In this document: piece by piece, positions 34,710 to 45,653 of the stretch
Position numbering within the stretch: position 1 is the first letter of the stretch
Layout of the letters: each line of letters begins with the position of its first letter
Source of the DNA: Primulina eburnea
Lineage: Eukaryota; Streptophyta; Magnoliopsida; Lamiales; Gesneriaceae
Reading direction: 5' to 3'
NCBI RefSeq assembly: GCF_022965805.1
Contig: NC_133101.1
Coordinates: 4,650,001-4,714,000, forward strand
Length of the DNA stretch: 64,000 nucleotides
The notes under the pieces: model-generated
Told to the model about the DNA's origin: nothing
Seen by the model: the letters and a program-made list of their open reading frames with translations, nothing else
Databases searched by the model: none
Program-made: the position numbers and the translations under genes

Positions 34710-34751
34710 TTGAGGAGGAACTTGGGCACTCTGACCACCCGGTCCTCGATA

Positions 34752-35711
34752 TCATGGGACACTCGACTGCTGAAAAGATGGAACAGGAACAGCAGGTCTC
34801 ATCATACTAGGGCCACCTCTAAATCCTGGCTGGGGTTGAGCAGAAGTCGTACCCCTGTTCGGACATACTCGAGAGAAATGGCCTTCCTGCCCACATTGAT
34901 AACAAGTACCAAACATACCTCGACACTGCTCGATAGTATGTTTGCCTCCACAATGACTACAGTAGGGAGCTATCACAGGACTCCCTCGCTGTGATCCACT
35001 AGAGCTCGAAGAAGACGAAGAAGCAGATCCAGTCTTCTTGAACTTCTTACCCCTCGGTCGCAAAGTAGGCTGCTGAGCTGACACCGGTGGTGGAGGAGTA
35101 TACTGTGGACCTCCCCGCCTAAGTCCAGCCTCGGCTGCCTTGGCTCGTTCAACTGCCTCTGCGTAGCTGGTAGGCAATCCAGAAACAACATAGGTATACA
35201 AGACAGGATGTAAACCATTTACAAACCTGTTATATTTTGCCCTCGCATTCCCAGCCACGTGAGGTGCATACTTCAATAACGTAGAAAACTTTGAAGCATA
35301 CTCTGCAACAGACATCGTTCCCTGCTGCAGATTATTAAATTCATTCTCCTGAGCAGTATAATAAGAAGGAGGGGAATACTGCTCCAAAAACTGGGCCTTG
35401 AAAACATCCCATGTGACTTCAGTCCCAGCCTCTTTCAGTCCAATCTCAGCGGCTTCCCACCAAGATTTAGCTCGGTCCTTCAACTGATAAAGAGCAAGTT
35501 TCAGTCTCCGAGCCTTGGAATACTCAACAATATTAAACAAGTGCTCGATATCCTTCAGCCAGGCCTCAGGTCTTTCAGCACTCTCAGTGCCAAAGAACTT
35601 CGGTGGTTTCAGATCCTGGAATCGAGCCATCACAACATCCATGGACAACCCTTCAAATTGTCCAACAATCCTCTCAGTACTGCTACTCGCAGTTTCATTT
35701 GTGTGATCCAT
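34752..35711 (-). CDS. Gypsy gag (capsid and zinc knuckle)
   Basis: 319 aa. The retrotransposon gag domain occupies about residues 30-190 (PEAWLKDIEHLF, KSWWEAAE, FLEQYSP). A low-complexity serine stretch and the zinc knuckle CYQCGQEGHFSRVC (about residue 271) follow. It ends in TGA, and the same reading frame continues directly into pol, so gag and pol were one frame. The stop is either a CGA-to-TGA type mutation or a readthrough site. The intact capsid and zinc knuckle suggest particles could still form. Confidence 0.9.
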   Translation of the reverse strand: MDHTNETASSSTERIVGQFEGLSMDVVMARFQDLKPPKFFGTESAERPEAWLKDIEHLFNIVEYSKARRLKLALYQLKDRAKSWWEAAEIGLKEAGTEVTWDVFKAQFLEQYSPPSYYTAQENEFNNLQQGTMSVAEYASKFSTLLKYAPHVAGNARAKYNRFVNGLHPVLYTYVVSGLPTSYAEAVERAKAAEAGLRRGGPQYTPPPPVSAQQPTLRPRGKKFKKTGSASSSSSSSSGSQRGSPVIAPYCSHCGGKHTIEQCRGMFGTCYQCGQEGHFSRVCPNRGTTSAQPQPGFRGGPSMMRPAVPVPSFQQSSVP

Positions 35712-35906
35712 CTACAAATCAAAAGATGAATATCACAATTTCATATCAATTTCATAATCTCATCACCTCATATCATCAATCTCATCAGATACTTACTCAA
35801 ATCAAATCACATAAGAGCAAGTAATACAAATAAGTCAAACACATACGCACAATTCATTTGTGCCTATTCAAGTGTACACAAGACTCAATAGAGCATTCCC
35901 AGCTAT

Positions 35907-35918
35907 GCTCTGATACCA
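35907..35918 (-). promoter_or_regulatory. Gypsy primer binding site (initiator tRNA-Met)
   Basis: Minus-strand TGGTATCAGAGC starts five bases inside the 5' LTR, complementary to the 3' end of initiator methionine tRNA. Confidence 0.92.
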
Positions 35919-35923
35919 TCTAG

Positions 35924-37494
35924 TGTGGGGCCCTTAACTCCTAATCGTTATTACAATGCAATCTGATTAGGGTTTAATTAATCACAGCGGAAAACGGGTT
36001 TAAAATTTCTTGACAATGAGCCCTAAATATCTCTTCTGATATTTAAATACTAAAAATAGTATCTAAATTCAAATCATAAACACGCCCACACGTAATCAAT
36101 CACATACAAACATCTCATATCCTCGGGACATGCCCCGGTATATAGATATATATACATATATATACTGGGAACAAGACATAAACATAAACCTCAGCCCAAG
36201 CTGTGGCTCCCATCAGAAGTACCCTCTCTGGTCTCCTGATATCCTGGAGTACCTGCCATTGTCCACACACAAAGACAACAACAGCCCCCCTTGGGGGTGA
36301 GCAAAGCTCCGTATGGAACAACCAATCATATATACCACAGATATCTAAACAATGATATATGGTATGCAATGCATGTATGTCGTGGAGGTATAGGGTCAAA
36401 TGCCCATCCACTGAGCACATGTCAGAATCAATCGAATCGCTATCAAATCAAATCAATGCTCGAGCTGGCACACCGGCCGATATGGGAATACACATATGAT
36501 AGCGTCGACGAAGCGCCATCAATCCCACATCTCATATCCAATCATATATCATATAATACAGATACCTGTCGTATGTTACCCGGTCGCAACATACCTCAAT
36601 TCTTCGTTCCAATTGATGTAGCTTGAAGATACACTTTATCTACATCAATTACATACTCATTTCAATCAATAACATACTCCAAAATCATTAATATGAGTTT
36701 CAAATATCATTTGAAACTTCAAAAATTCATATCAAATCATAATCATATCATAATTCAATTCCGACTTCGAATACGAGTTTATTGTCGGTTATTCTATTAC
36801 ATATCAGAAATTCAACTTCAAATACATGCTATTCCAGCACTTTGATATTTACAGCTGCTGAAACCAGAAGAAAAGTACCTCAGTCTAAAGCCCTCGACTT
36901 GCAGATAACAAATATATAATTTGTTTCGCGTTTAGACGGCGTTTCAAAGTCGAATCGGACGAAAGAAATCGAATTCTCTAACTTTCCCTCGAAGTTATCG
37001 TATAAGAAATGGCGAAGGAAAGAGAAAAGAAAGGATTCTTATCCTCACCGCTCTCGCGCTCGGGCGGTAGAATTCTCGCGCCCGAGCGCGAGACATTCTG
37101 TCCCCGAGAGTTGCTTGTACCGCGCTCGAGCGGTCAAACATTACCGCTCGGGCGCGGCATGTTCTGTCCCATGCCACTCGCTTCGCGCTTGGGCGGTCAC
37201 AAACTACCGCTCGGGCGCGAAGTGTTCTGCCCGAATATCACATTTCAAATACCCTGGCGCTCGGACGGTAATTTTCTACCGCTCGGGCGCCACATGTTCT
37301 GTACAATACATGAGTTTTGTACTATATTGGCGTCCGGCCTTTCCAATCGATCTCTTACAACGTCAATTCATATACAATATTCATTTTCTCAATTTCATTG
37401 TCATAATATACATCAAATGTATAATCACATAACAAATTCGTGAATTATCGATAATCATATAAGATTTACGATAATACGATACACGGTCCTTACA
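35924..37494 (-). repeat. Gypsy 5' LTR (right copy)
   Basis: Same ends and 1571 bp length. Differences from the left copy include changes within the hairpin array (a T/G in unit 3 and a G/A in unit 4). The primer site lies five bases inside its inner border. Confidence 0.95.
37046..37304. repeat. Four-unit CpG-rich hairpin array, right gypsy LTR
   Basis: Second LTR copy of the array at 31622-31880, offset by 5424 bases, with the same four units. Unit 3 keeps ACCGCTCGGGCGC intact here (the left copy has a T), and unit 4 has GCTCGGACGGT. Confidence 0.85.
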
Positions 37495-37830
37495 AAATAT
37501 TATATAAACATGTAACTGATATATTTGAAATTTATGATATTGTTTATCTAAACAACAAAAATACATTTGAATACATCTTAAATCTATCATTCCATATACA
37601 ACCTTAGATGTACGTATTTGAAATCTACCACAATTTTTATTGAAATTATATAACTTGGTATAAAATATATTCGAAATCCACTTGAATTGCAATACAAGTG
37701 ATTTCAATATCTATCAGTAGACATCCCTAACCAATTCCTATTGATGATAGTAGATCCTTATAATTTTTGGCAAGATAAATATTGATGTTGCTGCTTCATT
37801 TTTAGTTATTTCTATTAAATTTAGCTTAAT

Positions 37831-38010
37831 AGTAGGTCTCTTGAGAGACGGTCTCACGAATCTTTATCTGTGAGACGGGTCAACCTTACCGATATTCACA
37901 ATAAAAAGTAATAATTTTAGCATAAAAAGTAATATTTTTATGGATGACCTAAATAAAAGACTCGTCTCACAAAATACGACCCGTAAAACCGTCTCACACA
38001 AGTTTTTGTC
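37831..38010 (+). mobile_element. Mutator-like MITE, family M copy 2
   Basis: A 180 bp element with a perfect 10 bp duplication, TTAGCTTAAT, at 37821-37830 and 38011-38020. Both ends carry GAGACGGTCTCAC-like inverted sequence with a second inner GTGAGACGGGTC. The interior is AT-rich with CATGGATGACC. A 9-10 bp duplication points to the Mutator superfamily. No coding sequence. Confidence 0.92.
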
Positions 38011-38724
38011 TTAGCTTAATCATTGTTGTAGTTTGTGTTTCATTTGAAACAATATTTTCATGTATTCTATGCCCATAATACAATAAAAAATACGTATTAT
38101 TAATTATTACTTCATAAAATAGACTAGTTTTTAATATTTCTACTCATTAGCAGGCTTGATGTTTTCAAATATTCATAATTACTTTTTGTCGACTATACAA
38201 TAAACTCTAATAATATTTAATTTGTGTTTATATTCGCTTTATGAAAATAACTAATTCAAATAAAATACATTTATCTCATTATAAATCATTTTAAAATTTC
38301 TTGTTCTAACTCATGTGAGATAAGAGTTCTGGTTACCCCCACAATAATACATGATGTTCTTGCCGCCACTCTATCGATCCATAAAAACAGAGAATCTGGA
38401 GGTGGATTGAATCAGTTTCCCTTGCATGTTTAAGTTATGACTCCCTTACCCACGGCACTTTACTTTGCATATCAGTTATTCTTCAGTGTTCTTATTGGTG
38501 ACCATACTTTTTTAGCAATTTGAGTTAATTTGGATTATTTGTCTGTTAAAATCAAACACTTGTCACTAGGCCAAAAGCTATAGTTTTCGGCCAAGTCGCA
38601 ACTTTATTTCCTTATATTCGTGACAACGCATAGTGTACCTACTTTGAGACTAATGAGTCTGCCTGTTAAGCCAATGAGTTGGAGAAGTGCGTGTCTATCT
38701 GCTTATATTTTCTCATATTCTTTA
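38011..38724. other. Intergenic DNA
   Basis: No gene seen; moderately AT-rich unique sequence up to the second TRIM. Confidence 0.5.
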
Positions 38725-39317
38725 TGAGATACTTTTGTCATATATCTTAAAAATTAAAGATTTTAAATGAGTTTATAATGAGCTTACAATGAACTTTTAT
38801 AGCAACTTGGGTTAATCATTTTTCGTAAAAACGAGGACGAATACCAAGTAGTTTTTATAGGGGTCCATTGTACAGTCATGCAGGCGCGAGCCCAGGCTCG
38901 GGGTGTGACAGAATGGTATCAGAGCCGGTCACCAGAAAGGAATACCGGGAAATAAGTGCTATGCGGGGCAAAGTACTACGTGCATGAGAGCCACCTCTTG
39001 AACCTGCGGGGCACAGTGCTACATGACGGGAGCCACCTCTTGAACCTGTAGGAGTCACCTCTAGATTCTCGGCGCTGGTGTATCGACTGGTCAGACCGCG
39101 ACGAAGACGTCGCGTTCTGAAGGATAGGTGATTGTGATACTTTTGTCCCACATCTTAAAAATTAAATATTTAAAATGATTTTATAATGAGCTTACAATGG
39201 ACTTCTATAGCAACTTGGGTTAATCATTTTCATAAAAGCGAGGACGAAAACGAAGTAGTTGCTATAAGGGTCCATTGTACAGTCACGCCGGTGCAAGCCC
39301 GGGCCCGGGACGTGACG
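38725..39317. mobile_element. Second TRIM-like element
   Basis: Direct terminal repeats of about 186 bp (38725-38910 and 39133-39317), both containing TTATAATGAGCTTACAATG and GGGTCCATTGTACAGTCA. The left one ends GGGTGTGACA and is followed three bases on by TGGTATCAGAGCCGG, an initiator tRNA-Met primer site. Flanks CTTTA and CCTTA are a likely decayed 5 bp duplication. The repeats have diverged much more than in the TRIM at 26301. The interior includes repeated GCCACCTCTTGAACCTG and codes for nothing evident. Confidence 0.8.
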
Positions 39318-41574
39318 CCTTAGATATCAGTCTTACATTTTCTCTATCGTAGGTAATGTCCCTAGCAGATAACAAACCAATTCAAGCAGCGCAATGTCAG
39401 TAATTTAACACATGAGAACTTCTCCTGAGATCACTCATCTCGATATTACTCTCACTCCAGCACGTTTAATCCAAGATTATCATATACAAGACTTTAACAC
39501 ACGCACATGTTCCTGTCCATCACTAACATTAGAAGAAAAAGAGGACATTTAGTCAAATATTGAACTTGGTCCAAATAATTTCGAATGGTCTAGGAACTTG
39601 TGTTCTATGTGAGAATCTGTAATCGAATTCCCTAATTTCATTACATCAATTTAATTATATTTATATATATTAAAAAAAGAGTCAGAATTTGTTACAGAGA
39701 ATTAACTGTTAAGCTAATCTAATGATTATTTTATTGATAATATCAGGCTGCGCACAGGCTACAGACACAGTTTTCAAAGCGTAATTATCACTTATTCAAT
39801 AAATCAAAGAGAATTTTTTTTAGTAATTATGACCATTTATCAATTTTGACGATATCAAAAAGTCAAGTGATTTGACAATCTGTTAGGATGTTGTATCTCT
39901 ATGTTGAATACCATAATAGGTTAGCATCGTTATTCTATCTTAACAAAGAAAAATCCCATCCGAGATCTCAGAAAATAGGGGTAATAGAGACGATCTCACG
40001 AATTTTTATCTGTGATACGAATCAATCCTACCGATATTCACAATTAAAAATATTACTCTTAGCATTAAAAGTAATATTTTTTCATGGATGATCCAAATAT
40101 GATATCTGTCCCAAAAAATACGACCTGTAAGACAGTTTTTGTCAATAAAAATAGTAGGCCTCAACCAATACTTATCGAAATATCAACCACAATTATTCAT
40201 ATACATATATCGAAAATGCACGAAAAATATCATGATTTTATGACATAAAAAATATTTTTATTGATATAAAAAATTTTGCGCAAATGAAAAACAAATATAT
40301 GAGAATTTAGACTCAAAATAAATAATACTGAAGTATTGAAAAAATATGCAAATACCATTATACAACATTTCTCGACTGTTTCACGTAATTATTGGATTTT
40401 GATTTTTCCCAAGTGTAGTTGAAAATTGTGACAAATGTTACAGATTGGTACGGCATTTGTTTTAATTTCAGTAAATATATTCTCATCCAATGTTAACCTA
40501 ATGATATAAATAAGGGTGGAAAGTGACTGAGATGGATGTTACAGAGAAAAAAAATCCAAGAAAAAAAAAATCCATTCCTCTAGATATTTCCACACATCAT
40601 CCCAAGAGAGTTGGGTTATTATTTCTCTATTCATATGGAAAAACTCAATTGTGAGTGGAAAAGTATAAGCAAAAAGTTAGTTATTGAGAAAGTGAGAGAC
40701 TTATCTTCTCTTAATCTTGAAGTCAAATGCCAGATTGATGGAGATTGAGTGAGAGCCATTATCTTCTCATTATATTAGTCGCGGTTTACGGTGAAAAAAT
40801 AAATTTGAGATCAGTTACTGTATTTGAAATCACTTAGTTTTTGTTTGAATTGATGAATCTAAGTGAAAATTTTGATTTGATATACTTCAATCCCAATTGA
40901 GTACGCTCTTAGCGGGTTGCTTCTGATATTTTCGTTGTGCGTAAATTTAAATTTCCATAATTTTCTCAAAATTATTGTAAAGAAACATCAAACCAAGTTT
41001 TCATAAAGTTGTTTTGAGTGTTTCATACTTGGTTCAAAAATCGAATTCAATCTAGTATCCTACTATTCGTTTCGAATAAAAACATTTCAGCTCTGAGCTC
41101 TCGAATCTCAATGTTACTAACTATTTACCATATTTACTTAATTTTTGGACAAAAAAGGTATTTCGATCTTAAAAATTATACAATTTTTTTTAAAAATAAT
41201 ATAAACTATATACGTATAGAGAATCATCACTGTTCACTCATATCGCTTTCATTGAGACTTTAGTTTCAAACTGAAGTCGCATTCTCATTATAAACGTGCA
41301 CCAGCACTTCCTTTTTCCCGGCTTATCAACAATTAACACGTAGTGTCGTTAGTTGGGAGAACGCGCGTTTTCTTGGCGGCTCGGAACTAAATGGTCGTTT
41401 TACACTGTTAAAAAGTCGGTACCGCACCATACGAACCGGAGGGCTACGCCATTTGGTATTATTCTAGTATAATATTTCGTTTATTTTATCAAATCAATTT
41501 CATACATTTAATTGGTCTCGCAATTTTAGTAAATGAACATCAAATTTTAAATTTTTATTGTGTATCATAATTAA
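39318..41574. other. Intergenic AT-rich DNA with one embedded MITE
   Basis: Apart from the MITE at 39979-40143 I see no gene. Around 41300-41460 a patch of more balanced composition, ending GGCTACGCCATTTGGTATTA, might be another transposon end, but no partner end was found. Confidence 0.45.
39979..40143 (+). mobile_element. Mutator-like MITE, family M copy 3 (diverged)
   Basis: A 165 bp diverged copy: GAGACGATCTCACGAAT at the left, CATGGATGATCC inside, and a right end shortened to GTAAGACAGTTTTTG. No clear duplication remains, consistent with age. Confidence 0.75.
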
Positions 41575-41756
41575 GAGTAAGTATTTTGTAAGACGGTCTC
41601 ACAAATCTTTATCTGTGAGACGGATCAACCCTACCGATATTTACAATAAAAAGTAATACTCTTAGAATAAAAAGTAATATTTTTTCATGGATGACCCAAA
41701 TAAAATATATGTCTCACAAAATACGACCCATGAGACTGTCTTACATAAGTTTTTGC
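41575..41756 (+). mobile_element. Mutator-like MITE, family M copy 4
   Basis: 182 bp with a perfect 10 bp duplication TCATAATTAA (41565-41574 and 41757-41766). Same ends and interior as copy 2. Confidence 0.92.
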
Positions 41757-42287
41757 TCATAATTAATACCAAGGTATATTTGAAGATCTAATTTTTCCCA
41801 TTTATTACGTATATATGAGTTATAATATTTCAACTTAAATATTATAATTGAAAGAAATCATGTTAAATTATATATATATATATATAAAAATTGATTGGGT
41901 TTTAATGGGAAAATTTCAAAATTCACTTTCGTTTGACCAAGATTTCCATATATATTCCCCTTCTGGATTTTGCATGAAAACTAGAGACTATATAAAAATG
42001 AAACTATTTAAAAAATTATTGTGTTTTCTAATATTTTTTGGGATGAGGTGCAATAAAATCATTTAACATTTGGATGAACATCTGGGAATGCGATGCCTAC
42101 ATATACTTCAATTATTATTATTTTGTTTCGATGATTTTTTGAAATTTCAGATATTATATTAAAAATTATAGCTGTAAATTTTTTATGAGTTTTTTAAAAT
42201 ATTATATTGTTTTGTAATTAATTTTAAATAACAAGTGAAAATTGAGATAATTTTGTGAAGCTTTTCTTTTCAATATCTAATTGGCTT
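41757..42287. other. Intergenic AT-rich DNA
   Basis: Nothing recognisable. Confidence 0.5.
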
Positions 42288-42675
42288 AATGTCAATTTTA
42301 CTTTTTTATGTATTGGTGTGTGACATTTTTATTCATGTACGTTTCGTTGAATCAATTATAATCTTGTACGTAATTATGTTTTTTTATCATGTTAGTCCTT
42401 CTCCCAAAAATCATGTAATTAAAAATCAATGTTATTGTTATTTTTTTGTAAGTATATATAGTTAAAAAAATTATCGAGATATGAACATATGTTTGACAAC
42501 TTAATTATAAATTCTAACAATGATATTAGACATTTAGTTATACGATTTTGACAAGGACTAAAATTGATTTTAAAATACTCATAGTTATTGTACTATAATT
42601 GATTCAAATTAAAGAAACATACATAACTAAAAATGTCACACATCAATACATACACAAAAGACTAAAATTCAACTA
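42288..42675. mobile_element. Foldback/MITE-like inverted repeat
   Basis: The left arm (about 42290-42420), with GGTGTGTGACATTTTTA and TGAATCAATTATA, recurs inverted at about 42545-42675. Arms are roughly 130 bp and imperfect. The ends read close to TCAATTTTACTTTT and the complement TGAATTTTAGTCTTTT. The target duplication is unclear. No coding sequence. Confidence 0.6.
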
Positions 42676-42819
42676 ATAAATAGTATTTATGTATATTTTT
42701 CATAAATAATTTATATTTGGTTAATTTTAGACTTTTAAAATTGACATTATTGATCATTAAGTGCAAGCTGATTTTCATGCCAATTGATGAAAAGACCTGA
42801 CCGAATATTTTGGAGTTTT

Positions 42820-42824
<5 letters not shown>

Positions 42825-42881
<57 letters not shown>
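42825..42881. repeat. (AT)n microsatellite
   Basis: An uninterrupted AT dinucleotide tract of about 56 bp. Confidence 0.95.
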
Positions 42882-42885
<4 letters not shown>

Positions 42886-43235
42886 TAGTAGTTTGATAGT
42901 CAAACACCATCAAGATTTTAGTCTCATCTTCGAGATCAGTAACAAATTTCGACATTATCGTGTCACTGTTGTGGGACCAACTATATAGACACAGTTTAAT
43001 CTATGTATCCATCGACGTTCTAAAACAATGATCAACTCAAGTTACAATATCGTACATATTGTAATTTCTTGCCTTGTAGTTTTAAATTAATCCGAAGTCG
43101 AGTTGGACGATTATTAGAAAAAATTCCCAGACCAAATACATATTTATTGTCTATTTACACGACTTCAATTAATTCATCCAAAATTTTAGATAGGCACACT
43201 AATTCCACTGCAAGGGTCACCCATATATTGTTAAT
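42882..43235. other. Intergenic AT-rich DNA
   Basis: Nothing recognisable. Confidence 0.5.
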
Positions 43236-43417
43236 GAGTGAGTCTCATGTGAGACCGTCTCACGGATCTTAATCTGTGAGACGGGTCAACCATACTCATA
43301 TTCACAATAAAAAGTAATAATCTTAGCACAAAAAATAATACTTTTTCATGGACGACCCAAATAAGAGATCCGTCTCACAAATACGACCAGTGAGACCGTC
43401 TCATACAAGTTTTTGCC
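43236..43417 (+). mobile_element. Mutator-like MITE, family M copy 5
   Basis: 182 bp with a perfect 9 bp duplication ATTGTTAAT (43227-43235 and 43418-43426). The left end GAGTGAGTCTCATGTGAGAC differs slightly from copies 2 and 6, hinting at a subfamily shared with copies 1 and 8. Confidence 0.92.
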
Positions 43418-43556
43418 ATTGTTAATTACGACATAACCAACAAATTGAATCGAATTAAAAATAAAGCTGAGAGGAAATTAGTGAAGATAAACCATAGAGT
43501 TAAACATTTAAAAAAATTGTGACATGTTTAGGTATGAGATAATACAATTCAAGTTA

Positions 43557-43737
43557 AGTAGATCTCTTGTGACACGGTCTCACGAATCTTTATCTATGAG
43601 ACGGGTCAACCCTACCGATATTCACAATAAAAATTAATTTTCTTGGCATAAAAGTTAATACTTTTTCATGGATGACCCAAGTAAGAGATCTATCTCACAA
43701 ATTACGACCCGTAAGACCGTCTCACACAATTTTTGTT
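43557..43737 (+). mobile_element. Mutator-like MITE, family M copy 6
   Basis: 181 bp with a perfect 10 bp duplication ATTCAAGTTA (43547-43556 and 43738-43747). It lies only 140 bp from copy 5, in the same orientation. Confidence 0.92.
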
Positions 43738-44385
43738 ATTCAAGTTAGTATTATACTAAAAGAAAACATGTTTACATATCTCACAAATGTGATAGAGACT
43801 CAGGTTTGCGTCTTTTCTCACCCCCAAATTAAAAAGAAAAGAAAAGGAAAAGAACCACAAATTTGTAATATTTGAACAAGGGATTTCAAATATTCAAGAT
43901 TTGTATGATAAATATGATATCAAAATATGAGTTTTTTAATAAATTAATCAAATTTTTTATGCTTAATAATTAGGGCAAAACCCCATGAAGAGCACGTTTT
44001 GAGGCGTGAGAGAGGCAGGGTCGTGCCTATTAAGAGGCAAATGAGTCTAATGACTCACGCTCATCTCTTTTTTGGGGCCCAAAATTTTTTAAAAAATTTA
44101 TTATATATAATACTAGTTACTAGATAGCTCAAAACTAAGTATTTATTAAATGGAACTTGCTTAGCCTGCTATCGATTTATTCCCTAATCTTCCTCAATAT
44201 TCATATGTAGACAAGCCATAATCGACTCCAGTCATTGCGTCGTCTCTAAGTTTGATTGAAAGACTCGTGAGGAGCTGTAAGTCTATTTTCTTGTATTTGC
44301 TTTGTTCGAGCTTCTAATTTTTTTATTGTAGTTTTTTATTTTCTTCGGGGCTTTATATGGCATCTATAATCTACGTTTTTTGACG
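43738..44385. other. Flank of decayed hAT transposon
   Basis: No gene. Around 44010-44100 the phrases AAGAGGCAAATGAGTC and TTTTTTGGGGCCCAAAATTT resemble the non-coding part of the hAT transposon whose transposase end lies at 44386. The element's ends were not found. Confidence 0.4.
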
Positions 44386-44658
44386 GAAATTTTGGTAGAT
44401 GTAATGCTTATCCGACTTTCAAATCCTCATATTGCTTATAAAATCTTGTTGACTGTCCCGGTCACAGTAGCAAGTGCAGAATGAAGTTTCTCAAAGATAA
44501 ATCTCATGATCAAAACTTTTCTCTGATCAACCATGTCACGAGAAAGATTGAATGGATTGGCTATGTTATCGATTGAGAAAGAAATAACTGAACAACTTGA
44601 TTATACAGACTTAATTAGTATTTTTAGCTCTAAAACTGTTATGCGGGTTGTTTTTTAG
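44386..44658 (+). pseudogene. hAT transposase C-terminal (dimerisation domain) remnant
   Basis: In one frame the translation reads like the hAT dimerisation region of plant TTF/ZMYM1-type transposases: AYKILLTVPVTVASAE, then SFSKINLMIK, then MSRERLNGLAMLSIEKEITE up to a natural-looking stop at 44656. Two in-frame TGA codons (after ASAE and after KTFL) interrupt it. CGA or arginine codons are usual at such places, so these are simple nonsense mutations. The rest of the transposase was not found in the window. Confidence 0.8.
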
Positions 44659-45470
44659 TGATCGTTTGGACATGTTTGATATTTTTATTCTTTTAGTCTT
44701 TTATATTGTCTTTTGACGTATTGATTAAATTTGAAAAATTGTTATGGAACTAAAAAAATATGAACACACATTATGATTCAGATATCTTTTTTTAAAAGTT
44801 AAACTCATGCTCAAATATGATTAGGATCGGCCTTGAATTGAGGTAGTGGCTGAAGTCAAATATATAAAGGCTGCATGCACACGTAGTTTTTAAATCCATT
44901 AGGTGAAAAAAAAATTCTAAAAGTTTTGATGCCAAAAAATCCCAAAAATATTGATAATTATTATATTCATTTCCCTAAACTCCTAACTATATATGTCAAA
45001 TAAACTATATATGGCTTTTTTACACTTTAAATTTATTCAAAAGTTTTTACATAAATGTGTTTTTATTTATTAAAATATGAGGGAAAATTCTATTACATTG
45101 ACTAAAATAGCTAGGTTTAAAGGACCGTAGTTAAACTGATTGATCTCTTGAATAGACATGTCATTTTAAAATGTTAGAAATCAATGAATTGTAAAATTCT
45201 TTAAAAAAAACTTAATTAGGATCTAAATTAGTCCTAAGTCGAGTCGTATAGGACCCATGATAAGGAAACTTCCCCAACGACCCGTATATATTCTTGTTTT
45301 TACATGGCTTGAGTATACGATAATCGCTTCGTTTTATTATTCTACAGTAAAACATCTATAAATTAATATCCGATAAATTAATAATCTCTTTAAAATAATT
45401 TTTTTTATCCCAACTTGGGAAAATTCGAAATATTAATAATGAATATTATTTTTCACATTAATTCAAAGAA
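44659..45470. other. Intergenic AT-rich DNA
   Basis: Nothing recognisable. Confidence 0.5.
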
Positions 45471-45653
45471 AGACAAAAACTTGTGTGAGACTGTCTCACG
45501 GGTCGTATTTTGTGAGACATATTTTATTTGGGTCATCCATGAAAAAAGTTATTACTTTTTATGTTAAAAGTATTACTTTTTATGATGAATATCGGTAGAG
45601 TTGACTCATCTCACAGATAAAAATTCGTGAGACCGTCTCACAAGAGACCCATT
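45471..45653 (-). mobile_element. Mutator-like MITE, family M copy 7 (inverted)
   Basis: About 183 bp in reverse orientation. Flanks ATTCAAAGAA and ATTCAATAAA match at eight of ten positions, a decayed 10 bp duplication. Confidence 0.85.

Larger units (their letters stand above)
30500..37494 (-). mobile_element. Ty3/gypsy chromovirus-like retrotransposon (Tekay/Del type), integrase deleted
   Basis: LTRs of 1571 bp at 30500-32070 and 35924-37494, with a perfect target duplication AAATA at 30495-30499 and 37495-37499. The minus-strand order is 5' LTR, tRNA-iMet site, gag, protease, RT, RNase H, a chromodomain-like C-terminus, polypurine tract and 3' LTR. I count at least nine differences between the LTRs (about 0.6 percent), so the insertion is young but older than the copia element. 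The integrase core is missing and a TGA separates gag from pol, so it is non-autonomous now. Confidence 0.95.
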
